Shown here piece after piece: positions 8,471 to 15,966 of a stretch of 37,262 nucleotides of DNA. This DNA is from an uncultured Pseudomonadota bacterium (GTDB lineage: Bacteria > Bdellovibrionota_B > Oligoflexia > Oligoflexales > CAIYRB01): positions 1-37,262 of the forward strand of contig CAIWTN010000014.1 in NCBI GenBank assembly GCA_903915625.1, written 5' to 3'. How positions within the stretch are numbered: the first letter of the stretch is position 1; each line of letters begins with the position of its first letter. The notes under the pieces were generated by a model. The model did no database searches, had not been told where the DNA came from, and was given only the letters and a program-made list of their open reading frames with translations. The position numbers were made by a program, and so were the translations under genes.

Positions 8471-9076
8471 TTGGCACTAAAATACACTGATTTAATTAGA
8501 ATATTTGACAGTCTCTTCGCTGCCAGCGAGCAGACAACCCTGGTGTGTGGCGAGCAGGAGCCATTTTATCAACCATCCAAAAACCCATTAGAGCTCCACA
8601 AGATCACATTTGCTCATGGCTACTTTGCTAGTGCCCTGCATGAAATCGCTCATTGGTGTATTGCCGGAACCAAACGGCGGCTCTTGCCTGACTATGGCTA
8701 CTGGTACCAACCGGAGGGGCGAAGCTCAGAGCAGCAGCAAGAATTCACCAAAGTTGAGGTGAAGCCGCAGGCTCTAGAATGGATCTTCTCCACTGCTGCC
8801 GGCTCGCCTTTCCATTTCAGTGCTGATAATCTCGCCGATGGCGGCATAATCACTGGCTCTGAATGGGTAGACTTCCAACAAAAAGTGGCGGCCCAAGCAC
8901 GGCGCTACATATCCTCTGGTCTACCGCCTAGGGCGCTGCGATTTACGAGGGCCCTGTCTCAATTTTATCGCACCGGTGATCGCTGGCGCAGCCTGGAATT
9001 ATTTACGGTCGCATCGGAGCTCGAACGATGCTCAACCCAGAATCAACAAGTTGAACCTTTAGCGGCAGAAAATTAA
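8471..9076 (+). CDS. epmC: Elongation factor P hydroxylase (EpmC/YfcM family)
   Basis: A 201-residue protein strongly resembling E. coli EpmC. The core AHGYFASALHEIAHWCIAG (48-66) carries an HExxH metal-binding motif (H57, E58, H61). The segments GYWYQPEGR (76-84) and VEVKPQALEW (96-105) are also family-specific. EpmC hydroxylates the modified lysine of EF-P after EpmA/EpmB act; those partners are not in this window. The start is TTG, with AAGG about 8 bases upstream and no nearby in-frame ATG. The Mpo1-like gene follows after 21 bases, probably in the same transcript. Confidence 0.9.
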   Translation: MALKYTDLIRIFDSLFAASEQTTLVCGEQEPFYQPSKNPLELHKITFAHGYFASALHEIAHWCIAGTKRRLLPDYGYWYQPEGRSSEQQQEFTKVEVKPQALEWIFSTAAGSPFHFSADNLADGGIITGSEWVDFQQKVAAQARRYISSGLPPRALRFTRALSQFYRTGDRWRSLELFTVASELERCSTQNQQVEPLAAEN

Positions 9077-9097
9077 GAGAAATGGGAAGATTGACAC

Positions 9098-9598
9098 GTG
9101 CAAAACATCAAACAACTCATGCTATCATATGCATCTTATCACCGTGATCCTCGCAATAAAGCCACCCATTTCGTCGGCGTCCCACTCATAGTGTACGCTT
9201 TATTTGTTGCACTTAGCTGGATACGCCTCGACTTTGTTGACAAGCTTCCAGTGCCGGTCACGGGTGCTACTATTTTCTTTGCTGCTAGTATCGCCTACTA
9301 CCTGCGACTTGATCTTTTACTGACGGTCATTCAGCTACCCTTCAGCTTAGTTTTGCTTTTCCTAGCTGAAAAGACGGCGTCGTTACCGTTTCAAACAGCC
9401 CTGACTCTGTTCCTTGGCGCGTTTATCGGTGGCTGGATTATTCAACTTATTGGTCACTACTTTGAGGGCAAAAAACCTGCACTGGTGGATAACATCATGC
9501 AGGTTTTTAATGCGCCACTTTTCTTAGCAATGGAAATTGCCTTTGCAATTGGATTACGCAGTGACCTACGCGGCGACATCGAAGCATCGAAGCCGTAA
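9098..9598 (+). CDS. Mpo1-like (DUF962) membrane protein, putative Fe-dependent 2-hydroxy fatty acid dioxygenase
   Basis: A 166-residue protein with about four membrane segments. It opens with the family signature YASYHRDPRNKATHFVGVP (H15, H24), and near residue 119 has GHYFEGKKPAL (H120). Conserved histidines of this kind bind iron in yeast Mpo1, which performs alpha-oxidation of 2-hydroxy fatty acids derived from phytosphingosine. The bacterial role is largely untested. The GTG start has a GGGAAG site close upstream. It lies 21 bases after epmC, likely an operon, and converges on the coiled-coil protein gene at 9626. Confidence 0.85.
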   Translation: MQNIKQLMLSYASYHRDPRNKATHFVGVPLIVYALFVALSWIRLDFVDKLPVPVTGATIFFAASIAYYLRLDLLLTVIQLPFSLVLLFLAEKTASLPFQTALTLFLGAFIGGWIIQLIGHYFEGKKPALVDNIMQVFNAPLFLAMEIAFAIGLRSDLRGDIEASKP

Positions 9599-9625
9599 AG
9601 ACAACTAAATCTAATTAGCACTTGA

Positions 9626-10300
9626 TTATGGCTGCGCTCCCGCAGCTTTGGCCTTCATCTTGGCACTAATCTCAAAGGCGTCATTAAGCGTCGATTCGCC
9701 TCGCTGCGTCTCAACCCAGGTGCCATCTTTGGTAAAATAGCCCGAGGCCTTGTAAGGTTGACCTGGCAGACCATGTTTCTCGCGAACAATGACCAATTTG
9801 CGTTTGCAGGCATCGTTTTGCTCTCGTGCAAGTTTCTTCATGCGCCGCAATGTGGCTTGATATTTTTTCTCAGATTTTAACTGCTCCTCGAAGGAACGTT
9901 CTTTCACGACTCGTAACTCACCCTCTTCGTCAAGACCCATGCGTTGCTTAATTTCTGGATCATTCTTTAGCTCGTCGATATCGTGATTAGCAGTTGCTTG
10001 ATCATTTCCACCAAGGCGCGGATCGTTGAGCTGAGCTTCGCAGGCCTTTAACTCATGTAAGTCTCGTTCAACCTCATCACGTAAATGAGTATTGGCTATG
10101 TCTAAAACCGCCAAGTCATCTTGTGCTGAGGTGTTCTCACGAATAACTACTTCGTCCTTATTATTTATCCCAATCTTACCGCTGGCGGCGTTTCCCTTAG
10201 CCTTAAAGGATTTAGTCTCAATGTCTTGAACTTTATCCGGCGTCGTACAGGCCCAATTAATGCTGCAAGTCACACCAAAAATAAATGCTCTTAAACGCAT
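9626..10300 (-). CDS. Exported, highly charged coiled-coil protein of unknown function
   Basis: 224 residues not recognised as a known family. The first 18 residues form a short signal-like segment ending SINWAC, which could be a non-canonical lipobox with Cys18. The rest is highly charged and predicted mostly helical (about 60-170, rich in E, K, R, D), with a small folded-looking end around GYFTKDGTWVETQRGE. The ATG has an AGGGGG site about 6 bases upstream. It follows the GT9 gene by 22 bases on the same strand, so it is probably co-transcribed with it, hinting at an envelope role. No function is assigned. Confidence 0.75.
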   Translation of the reverse strand: MRLRAFIFGVTCSINWACTTPDKVQDIETKSFKAKGNAASGKIGINNKDEVVIRENTSAQDDLAVLDIANTHLRDEVERDLHELKACEAQLNDPRLGGNDQATANHDIDELKNDPEIKQRMGLDEEGELRVVKERSFEEQLKSEKKYQATLRRMKKLAREQNDACKRKLVIVREKHGLPGQPYKASGYFTKDGTWVETQRGESTLNDAFEISAKMKAKAAGAQP

Positions 10301-10322
10301 AAGTGCCCCCTAACAGAATGAA

Positions 10323-11564
10323 TTATGTAGATGGCCGCATCGGCGCCGCTACGACACGACTTAAACACTCTGTCACTTTGGCAAATACCATATCGACCGT
10401 GATTGCCTGCATACATAAATTGTTATTACAGGGCGACAATCGATGATTTAACGCATTTATACACGGACTACACGCAAGCTGCGCCCAAATCGGTTCCGGG
10501 TGGCCATCAATTGGTCCATAAAGTTGCGGGGTTTCAGGTCCAAATAGCACAATATTTTGGATAGACGTCATAGATGCAAAGTGTGCAGGGCCACTATCGT
10601 TAGTGACTAAGACATTGCAAAGTGTAAACAAAGTCACGAGCTGGCTCATGGTGGTTGCACCCGCAACGCTAATGACTCGAGACGCCTGAAGTTCGCACAT
10701 GATTCGTTCAATCGCCGGCGCCTCGCGTGGAGCACCAGTTAAGATAATAAGACCTTCAGGATACTCTGCAAGCAATCGACGAGCCAATTCCAGAAAGCGC
10801 TCTGTCGGCCACTTTCGCAAAGGCATTAGATCGCTTGCGTTAGGATTCAAGATCATCAACGGACCGGATGGTAGATCTGCCCCAAAACGCTCTTTAAGCA
10901 GACCTTTTACAACCGCCACTTCAGCTACAGTTGGGGAAAATAGTGGAGCTAAGGCTCCATTTTTAGGCAGTGCCATTTTATTAATCGGGATCTGCTCGTC
11001 AGATTGGGCCAATACTTCGACCAATGCCCGATATGTTTTCGACGTGTGCATATAAGGGTTGTATGAAATGCGATGCGTCATCAGATCACCGCGATATGGC
11101 CCATCCATGGTGAACCTATGCAGCCCAACACGCCTCTTTGCACGCGTTAGGTAGCCAATGATCGCAGAACCACGTGAGAAAAACTCAAGATCGACCGTTG
11201 CCGTGATGCCAAGTTTATGGGCTTTGCGGAGCATCCTCAGTAAATCTAAAGCAAAAACCCAGATGTTTTGGTTGCGCAATGCCCATACGTTGTTCGGAGG
11301 AAGCTGCTCCAGCAGATCGATAATCGGCCTGTTCTCAACAAACACGCAGATGTAGACATTCTCACGACCAACCAGCTCGTATGCCCGATTTAACGCATCT
11401 GCAGCCAACACAGAAGCGCCCTGTTCAATCAGCTTGATGAACAGAATGGAGCGCAATGGATCATTTGTTTGTCGACTCTCAAAGACCTTACGGTGCAAGG
11501 TTAGCAGCAGACATAGCAACTTCCCGGCCCAAGCATCTAACCGGCGCATAAGTTGTTGATTCAT
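10323..11564 (-). CDS. GT9 family glycosyltransferase (LPS heptosyltransferase-like)
   Basis: A 413-residue protein with two Rossmann-like halves. The N-terminal half has SILFIKLIEQGASVLAADA. The C-terminal half has LNPNASDLMPLRKWP, NDSGPAH (about 322-328) followed by LFGPETPQLYGP, and a Cys-rich end (CSPC...LSPC...LC) seen in many GT9 members. Enzymes of this family transfer ADP-heptose or related sugars to LPS core. The exact donor is not readable, and the first loop is less conserved than in WaaF/WaaC. The ATG at 11564 is preferred over the TTG two codons earlier because AGGAG (11571-11575) would abut the TTG but is 6 bases from the ATG. It leads an operon with the coiled-coil protein. Confidence 0.88.
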   Translation of the reverse strand: MNQQLMRRLDAWAGKLLCLLLTLHRKVFESRQTNDPLRSILFIKLIEQGASVLAADALNRAYELVGRENVYICVFVENRPIIDLLEQLPPNNVWALRNQNIWVFALDLLRMLRKAHKLGITATVDLEFFSRGSAIIGYLTRAKRRVGLHRFTMDGPYRGDLMTHRISYNPYMHTSKTYRALVEVLAQSDEQIPINKMALPKNGALAPLFSPTVAEVAVVKGLLKERFGADLPSGPLMILNPNASDLMPLRKWPTERFLELARRLLAEYPEGLIILTGAPREAPAIERIMCELQASRVISVAGATTMSQLVTLFTLCNVLVTNDSGPAHFASMTSIQNIVLFGPETPQLYGPIDGHPEPIWAQLACSPCINALNHRLSPCNNNLCMQAITVDMVFAKVTECLSRVVAAPMRPST

Positions 11565-11570
11565 CGACAA

Positions 11571-11575
11571 CTCCT
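11571..11575 (-). promoter_or_regulatory. Ribosome binding site fixing the GT9 start
   Basis: On the minus strand AGGAG lies 6 bases before the ATG at 11564 and directly touches the upstream TTG at 11570. The ATG is therefore the start. Confidence 0.75.
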
Positions 11576-11601
11576 AGAACAGCATGCGGGAAATAAGATA
11601 C

Positions 11602-11625
11602 TGACACAGCTACCTAAAAGTGTCA
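11602..11625. promoter_or_regulatory. Small inverted repeat between GT9 and RutE-like genes
   Basis: TGACAC (11602-11607) and GTGTCA (11620-11625) form a perfect 6-base dyad separated by 12 bases in the divergent promoter region. The geometry fits a helix-turn-helix dimer site about 1.5-2 turns apart, but a 6-base dyad may be chance. Confidence 0.3.
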
Positions 11626-11759
11626 CCAAAGCAAAAAGCTACCGAAGACTTTGATTCGTTAAAATTGAGAAGCAAGAGACCAAAAAATAGACTCGGCGAT
11701 TATTGATCCAGAGAGTAACATCACACTGCCTCGAAGGCATTGCAGCACACAAACCGGTC

Positions 11760-11764
11760 GGAGG
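11760..11764 (+). promoter_or_regulatory. Ribosome binding site fixing the RutE-like start
   Basis: GGAGG is 8 bases before TTG at 11773. A TTG at 11740 would begin upstream of it and adds 11 residues absent from the family, so 11773 is preferred. Confidence 0.7.
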
Positions 11765-11772
11765 TACATTCA

Positions 11773-12360
11773 TTGGGACCCATTTCTCAAGAAGCACTAG
11801 AACAGCTATTCACCAAAGCCAGGACGCACAATGGCTGGCTTAACAAGCCGATCCCTGATTCCATCCTGCACGAGATTTACGAACTGGCTAAATGGGGACC
11901 TACTAGTGCCAACGGTTCTCCAGCTCGTTTCTTTTTCGTGAAAACACCGGAGACCAAGAAAAAACTCCTCGAGTGCGTGGCCCCGGGTAACGTAGAGAAA
12001 ACAAAGTCGGCACCAGTAACGGTAATTATTGCCGAAGATCGCGAGTTCTACGAAAAGCTGCCAAAGCTCTTTCCAGCGGCCGATGCCAGATCTTGGTTTG
12101 TTGGCAACCAACCGCTGATCGAAGCAACTGCATTTCGCAACTCATCTCTACAAGGCGCCTATTTGATGCTCGCAGCGCGATCATTGGGCCTCGACTGCGG
12201 TCCAATGTCTGGATTTGATCAAGCCAAAATAGATGCAGCCTTCTTCGCCGGCACCACGTGGAAGTCAAATTTTATCTGTAATCTTGGCTATGGGGACCAA
12301 AGCCAATTATACCCGAGGTCGCCACGCCTCACATTTGAAGAGGCGTGCCGAATCACTTGA
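11773..12360 (+). CDS. Nitroreductase-family malonic semialdehyde reductase (RutE-like)
   Basis: A 195-residue protein closely matching E. coli RutE in length and blocks: TKARTHNGW near the N-terminus, [57 protein letters not shown], and LPRL-like [10 protein letters not shown] at the end. Members are FMN enzymes that reduce malonic semialdehyde to 3-hydroxypropionate or related small carbonyls. No other rut genes are nearby, so a pyrimidine pathway role is not supported here and it may be a general quinone, nitro or carbonyl reductase. The start is TTG, chosen from GGAGG spacing. It converges on the OsmC-like gene. Confidence 0.85.
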   Translation: MGPISQEALEQLFTKARTHNGWLNKPIPDSILHEIYELAKWGPTSANGSPARFFFVKTPETKKKLLECVAPGNVEKTKSAPVTVIIAEDREFYEKLPKLFPAADARSWFVGNQPLIEATAFRNSSLQGAYLMLAARSLGLDCGPMSGFDQAKIDAAFFAGTTWKSNFICNLGYGDQSQLYPRSPRLTFEEACRIT

Positions 12361-12412
12361 GTTCACACTGAGGAGTAAAGCGCACCACCAGATTACCGTT
12401 CAAACTTACCTA

Positions 12413-12817
12413 TCAGGCATAGACGAAGGTAATCGGGGCCTCAACTTCGGGATGTAGGCTCGCATGGACTGGACAGTGCTTAGCGGCATTCTCAAGCTTC
12501 TGTCTTTGGGGCGGAGTGAGTGCTGCCGGCATCGTAATCACTACCGGCAAACTCTTGATGCGACGCGGATTGGCATTCATTTCCTTCACGACGCTACCCT
12601 GGGCCCCTTCGATATTGAGTCCATCGCGCTCAGCTACCAATGCCATCGTTGTCAAGATACAGCTTACCAACGCCGCCCCAACTAAATCGGTAGGAGAAAA
12701 ACGCTCTCCTAGCCCCTGATTGTCCTTAGGTGCATCAGTCTCAATAACTGAGCGCGAAGGTTCATGCTCAAGCGTACAATGTTTCTTACCCTGATAAACT
12801 GAAGTCATTCTAACCAT
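12413..12817 (-). CDS. OsmC-like peroxiredoxin
   Basis: A 134-residue OsmC/Ohr fold protein. Two conserved cysteines are visible: C53 in AALVSCILTTMA and C115 in KHCPVHASL. These reduce organic hydroperoxides in the family. The GERFSPTDLVGAALVSC stretch is typical of the YhfA/OsmC-like branch rather than Ohr. The ATG has GAGG 7 bases upstream; an alternative ATG three codons in is less well placed. It is last in a probable operon after glpX and the Cys-cluster protein (26-base gap). Confidence 0.9.
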   Translation of the reverse strand: MVRMTSVYQGKKHCTLEHEPSRSVIETDAPKDNQGLGERFSPTDLVGAALVSCILTTMALVAERDGLNIEGAQGSVVKEMNANPRRIKSLPVVITMPAALTPPQRQKLENAAKHCPVHASLHPEVEAPITFVYA

Positions 12818-12843
12818 GGAAAACCTCGCCTGAAGAATGCCAC

Positions 12844-13227
12844 TTAACTTGGGCTTTGCTTACGCGCCGGACAATAGCCAGGTCGCGGTCCGACGGTGGG
12901 AAATCTACGACAAACATCCGGCCGTTGGTCGTACACTGTACACAAGCGGTCCGTACCGAGAAAGTGGCAATCCCCATTAGGCTTTTGCGCCAAGGTAAAG
13001 ATACCTGTGACAGCACGATACTGGTGCACTTTACCATCAGCAATCAGCTGACGAGCCACCTTCTTCAAGGACCCAACTGCTTCGTCTGGACTGACTAAGC
13101 CTAATCGAACCAAATCATCAATAGAGGCCTCGACCGGTAGTCGGCAGCAACCAGCCCAGCAACCGCGACACAAACTTGGTTTGAATCGCGTCCATCGACT
13201 TAACTTATCGAGATCCCCATTGCTCAT
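12844..13227 (-). CDS. YkgJ-type cysteine cluster protein
   Basis: A 127-residue protein with eight cysteines (C20, C23, C27, C28, C87, C96, C106, C119) in the arrangement CxxCxxxCC...C...CxVYDQRPxxCRxFP...YCP. This is the signature of the zinc- or iron-chelating YkgJ family, whose exact function is unclear. Soluble and probably cytoplasmic. The upstream glpX stop is 10 bases before its ATG, and only a weak GGTAAGTG sits in front, suggesting translation coupled to glpX. OsmC-like follows, which may link metal binding with peroxide defence. Confidence 0.88.
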   Translation of the reverse strand: MSNGDLDKLSRWTRFKPSLCRGCWAGCCRLPVEASIDDLVRLGLVSPDEAVGSLKKVARQLIADGKVHQYRAVTGIFTLAQKPNGDCHFLGTDRLCTVYDQRPDVCRRFPTVGPRPGYCPARKQSPS

Positions 13228-13237
13228 ATACGATCAC

Positions 13238-14197
13238 TTACCAACCGTAGCGCGGCTTACGATCGAAATGGTGCCTAGTGTGAATTTCTCGCACTGTTCC
13301 AGTCTCTGATCTCATTACGATAGAATGCGTAAAAGCACCCCGTCCGCTGAAGCGGACACCTGATAGAAAACTGCCATTAGTAACACCGGTCGCAACGAAC
13401 ATGACGTGGCCGCGCGCCATATCTTCCAGCTGATAAACTCTATCCTGGTCTGTGATGCCCATCGTTTTCGCCCGAGCAATTTCTTCGGGTGAGCTGAATA
13501 TCAGTTTCGCCTGCATATCGCCACCCAAACAGCGTAAAGCTGCAGCGGCGATCACTCCTTCGGGCGCCCCACCTGAGCCAATTAGAATATCGACCCCCGA
13601 TTCAGGTTGAGCGGTTGCCACCGCTGCAGATACGTCTCCATCGCTGATAAGGCGAATGCGCGCACCCGCCGCTCTAACTTCCTTGATCAAATCCGCATGA
13701 CGTGGGCGATCCAAAATGATCACCATGAGATCTTCCACAGCCTTCCCAACGGCCCGAGCAACCTCTTGCAAATTCCAAGTTGGACTCTTACTGATGTCAA
13801 TAGCACCCCGAGCCATGGGACCGACGGCAATCTTATCCATATACATATCTGGAGCAGCTAGGAAGCAGCCCCTTGCCGCTGCGGCAATCACAGCGATAGC
13901 CTCGCTACCACCTTTAGCGGTTATGGTGGTTCCCTCTAGCGGATCACAGGCAATATCAATTTGTGGCCCGGTTCCCCTACCCACGCGTTCACCGATGTAC
14001 AGCATGGGGGCTTCATCCATCTCACCCTCACCGATGACGACAAGCCCGTCAAAGTCCATCGACTGAAAGGCACCGCGCATTGCAGTGACCGCCGCGTCGT
14101 CAGCAGCATTTTTTTCGCCTCGACCGATCCAACGCCCCGAGGCCAAGGCAGCCGCCTCGGTAACCCTGACGAATTCAAGAGCTAAGTTCCGATCCAT
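13238..14197 (-). CDS. glpX: Fructose-1,6-bisphosphatase class II
   Basis: A 319-residue protein with the class II blocks MDRNLALEFVRVTEAAAL, ADDAAV (D33), GEGEMDEAPM (E57), and DIACDPLEGT (D81, D85, E88), whose acidic residues bind Mg/Mn and phosphate. It converts fructose 1,6-bisphosphate to fructose 6-phosphate in gluconeogenesis, and in some bacteria also sedoheptulose 1,7-bisphosphate. The ATG at 14197 is preferred to the GTG at 14209 because GGAGG (14203-14207) precedes it by 5 bases and homologues begin MDRNLALE. It is first in a three-gene operon. Confidence 0.95.
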   Translation of the reverse strand: MDRNLALEFVRVTEAAALASGRWIGRGEKNAADDAAVTAMRGAFQSMDFDGLVVIGEGEMDEAPMLYIGERVGRGTGPQIDIACDPLEGTTITAKGGSEAIAVIAAAARGCFLAAPDMYMDKIAVGPMARGAIDISKSPTWNLQEVARAVGKAVEDLMVIILDRPRHADLIKEVRAAGARIRLISDGDVSAAVATAQPESGVDILIGSGGAPEGVIAAAALRCLGGDMQAKLIFSSPEEIARAKTMGITDQDRVYQLEDMARGHVMFVATGVTNGSFLSGVRFSGRGAFTHSIVMRSETGTVREIHTRHHFDRKPRYGW

Positions 14198-14202
14198 AAC
14201 TG

Positions 14203-14207
14203 CCTCC
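14203..14207 (-). promoter_or_regulatory. Ribosome binding site fixing the glpX start
   Basis: GGAGG on the minus strand is 5 bases before ATG 14197 and overlaps the in-frame GTG at 14209, ruling the GTG out. Confidence 0.8.
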
Positions 14208-14292
14208 ACCGCAATGTGTCTAAACTAAATATCACAAGGCACCAAAACTAGCCTTAAAGTTACGTTTGGATAAAATTTGATGCAAAAAGTTG

Positions 14293-14328
14293 AAATGCCG
14301 ACACGAGGCAGAGCTCATATCGGCATTT
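14293..14328 (-). terminator. Rho-independent terminator candidate after the GH6 gene
   Basis: AAATGCCGA (14293-14301) and TCGGCATTT (14320-14328) are perfect 9-base arms with an 18-base loop. Read on the minus strand the hairpin is followed by CAACTTTTTGC. It lies about 50 bases past the GH6 stop and before glpX, so it likely separates the two transcripts. Confidence 0.6.
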
Positions 14329-14374
14329 ATGGCAAAAAATATATCGTAGTTTCTGGAGTTTATCGCCCTTGCGA

Positions 14375-15616
14375 CTAGCCGTTACGCACTAGGCGCAGCA
14401 GGGCATCGGGGAACCACGCACCAGCTTCTGGAGCAGGCGCAAGTGAGTCACTCGAACTGCACATATAATCATAACGCGGAGCAGATGCGTCACTGGTACC
14501 GTCAGACTCTCCCGGCGGCTTGATCCAAACGAAGGCATCGATCTCAGGCATAGGCTCAGCTTGAGGGAACTTGCCAATCGCAGCATTGGCAATATTGCAC
14601 CAGCTACCCCATGATTGACGAGAGTTCTGGGCGCCATTACGCCCGGTATCAACGATGAAGTGACGGCTAGACACACCAGCAGCAGCCAGATCCTGGCTCA
14701 GCAGCTGGACATAAGTCAATTCGTCACGCGCCGGGTTGGACTGGTCATACCAAGGCGATGGACGATTGTAATCAAACTGAAGCACGCTATAATTTGCAAC
14801 GTTTGTGGCGAATCCCCGAATCTTCTCGCTACCTCCGACTCGCTGGAGCACTCGTGCGATGACTTGGGCCACGCCGCTGCGGTTACCTTGCCAGCCGAGC
14901 CAGCCACCATGCGCCATGTCTAAATAGAGGCTGATATGCTGAGCTTGTAGCTTTTCAATGGCATAAGCTACTCCGGTCTCATAATTTGCTAGAACTTCGC
15001 TCGAACATCGTCTTTGCCCAACGTTGGTTACCACGTTCGGAAGCGAGTCGGGCTCAATAACTGCAGCGATCCGCACAGTCTTATAAGCGTTCAGAACCCC
15101 AGCAACCTCATCAATATAGGAAAAATATTCCTTAAGTCCATTAGGGCCACTCAACTCGCCATTTGAGGCAGAAGCGGCACAGTCCCGATCAGGAAGGTTA
15201 TAAACGACAACGGTGGCAGTGACGGGCGATGATTTTTCTTGGCTGACCTTTAATGCAGCGTCCAAATAAATCCGCAAGCCACTAATTGCAGCTTTTTTAT
15301 CAATCCAAAAAGCCGTGCTGGCGTTTGCAATTTTATCTAATTTTTCAGATAGTTCCGGGGCACTCGCGATAGCGCTACGGACTTTTGCAGAGTAAGCCGG
15401 ATCGACAAACATTGTGCTACCTGCAAAAGGGTTTAGCCCATCAGCTAGCTCTGTAAAGGTCGATTCAGACGACACTACACCTTGCCCATTCCGCGGCCGT
15501 TCAGCGCCGGTAGGATCGTTAATCGGTGGATTTTTATGAGACTTTTTGAGGTCGCTACATGCTGTTAAAGCCATCAGTAAAGAAGCAATGCCCAGGGGAA
15601 TACGCTTCGTTAGCAT
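14375..15616 (-). CDS. GH6 family cellulase, predicted lipoprotein
   Basis: A 413-residue protein with a lipobox (LTAC, Cys20) after a hydrophobic leader, then a linker rich in polar residues and one GH6 catalytic domain. Both GH6 signatures are present: YNLPDRDC (D145) and IEPDSLPN (D190, proton donor candidate). Also present are YLDMAHGGWLGW, FATNVANY and the C-terminal WIKPPGESDG. GH6 enzymes are inverting endoglucanases or cellobiohydrolases on beta-1,4-glucan. There is no cellulose-binding module. Endo versus exo action cannot be decided. Lipid anchoring would hold it on the envelope. ATG 15616 is chosen because AGGAG is 8 bases upstream; an in-frame TTG at 15634 has no site. Confidence 0.92.
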   Translation of the reverse strand: MLTKRIPLGIASLLMALTACSDLKKSHKNPPINDPTGAERPRNGQGVVSSESTFTELADGLNPFAGSTMFVDPAYSAKVRSAIASAPELSEKLDKIANASTAFWIDKKAAISGLRIYLDAALKVSQEKSSPVTATVVVYNLPDRDCAASASNGELSGPNGLKEYFSYIDEVAGVLNAYKTVRIAAVIEPDSLPNVVTNVGQRRCSSEVLANYETGVAYAIEKLQAQHISLYLDMAHGGWLGWQGNRSGVAQVIARVLQRVGGSEKIRGFATNVANYSVLQFDYNRPSPWYDQSNPARDELTYVQLLSQDLAAAGVSSRHFIVDTGRNGAQNSRQSWGSWCNIANAAIGKFPQAEPMPEIDAFVWIKPPGESDGTSDASAPRYDYMCSSSDSLAPAPEAGAWFPDALLRLVRNG

Positions 15617-15966
15617 CAAAATCACTCCTCTCAAAATTACCGTTCCAAGTGTTGGATTTAGGTACTAGGCAGTAACTTCAGATTTTATGGCCACAACGGA
15701 ATCTTGGGCCCACAGACCTGCGGGCACATTCATCTGCATCTTGCATGCCATGGCTCAAATTATCGATTTACTGCTTTTTGGTTTCTGCATGTTAGTTATA
15801 TCCCAACAACTTCTTTTTTGCCAATACTGCGAAGAAGCGCCGAAAATGTACCGCTAAGGGCGATCGCTTTACGTCTAACGAATAGCCACCTGTCAATCCC
15901 GCAGCCGATCGCGCGACAACGCCGATGGACTTAAAGCTAGCCCGAGCGACAACACGCAGCCTATGT
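15617..15966. other. Intergenic region upstream of the GH6 gene
   Basis: This 350-base stretch holds the GH6 promoter region and the downstream region of the ceramidase gene. It includes the AGGAG site of the GH6 gene (15625-15629). I found no clear terminator for the ceramidase gene and no convincing -35/-10 pair. Short open frames exist on both strands but lack ribosome sites and recognisable features. Confidence 0.55.
15625..15629 (-). promoter_or_regulatory. Ribosome binding site fixing the GH6 start
   Basis: AGGAG on the minus strand, 8 bases before ATG 15616. The in-frame TTG at 15634 lies upstream of this site and would have none of its own. Confidence 0.7.
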
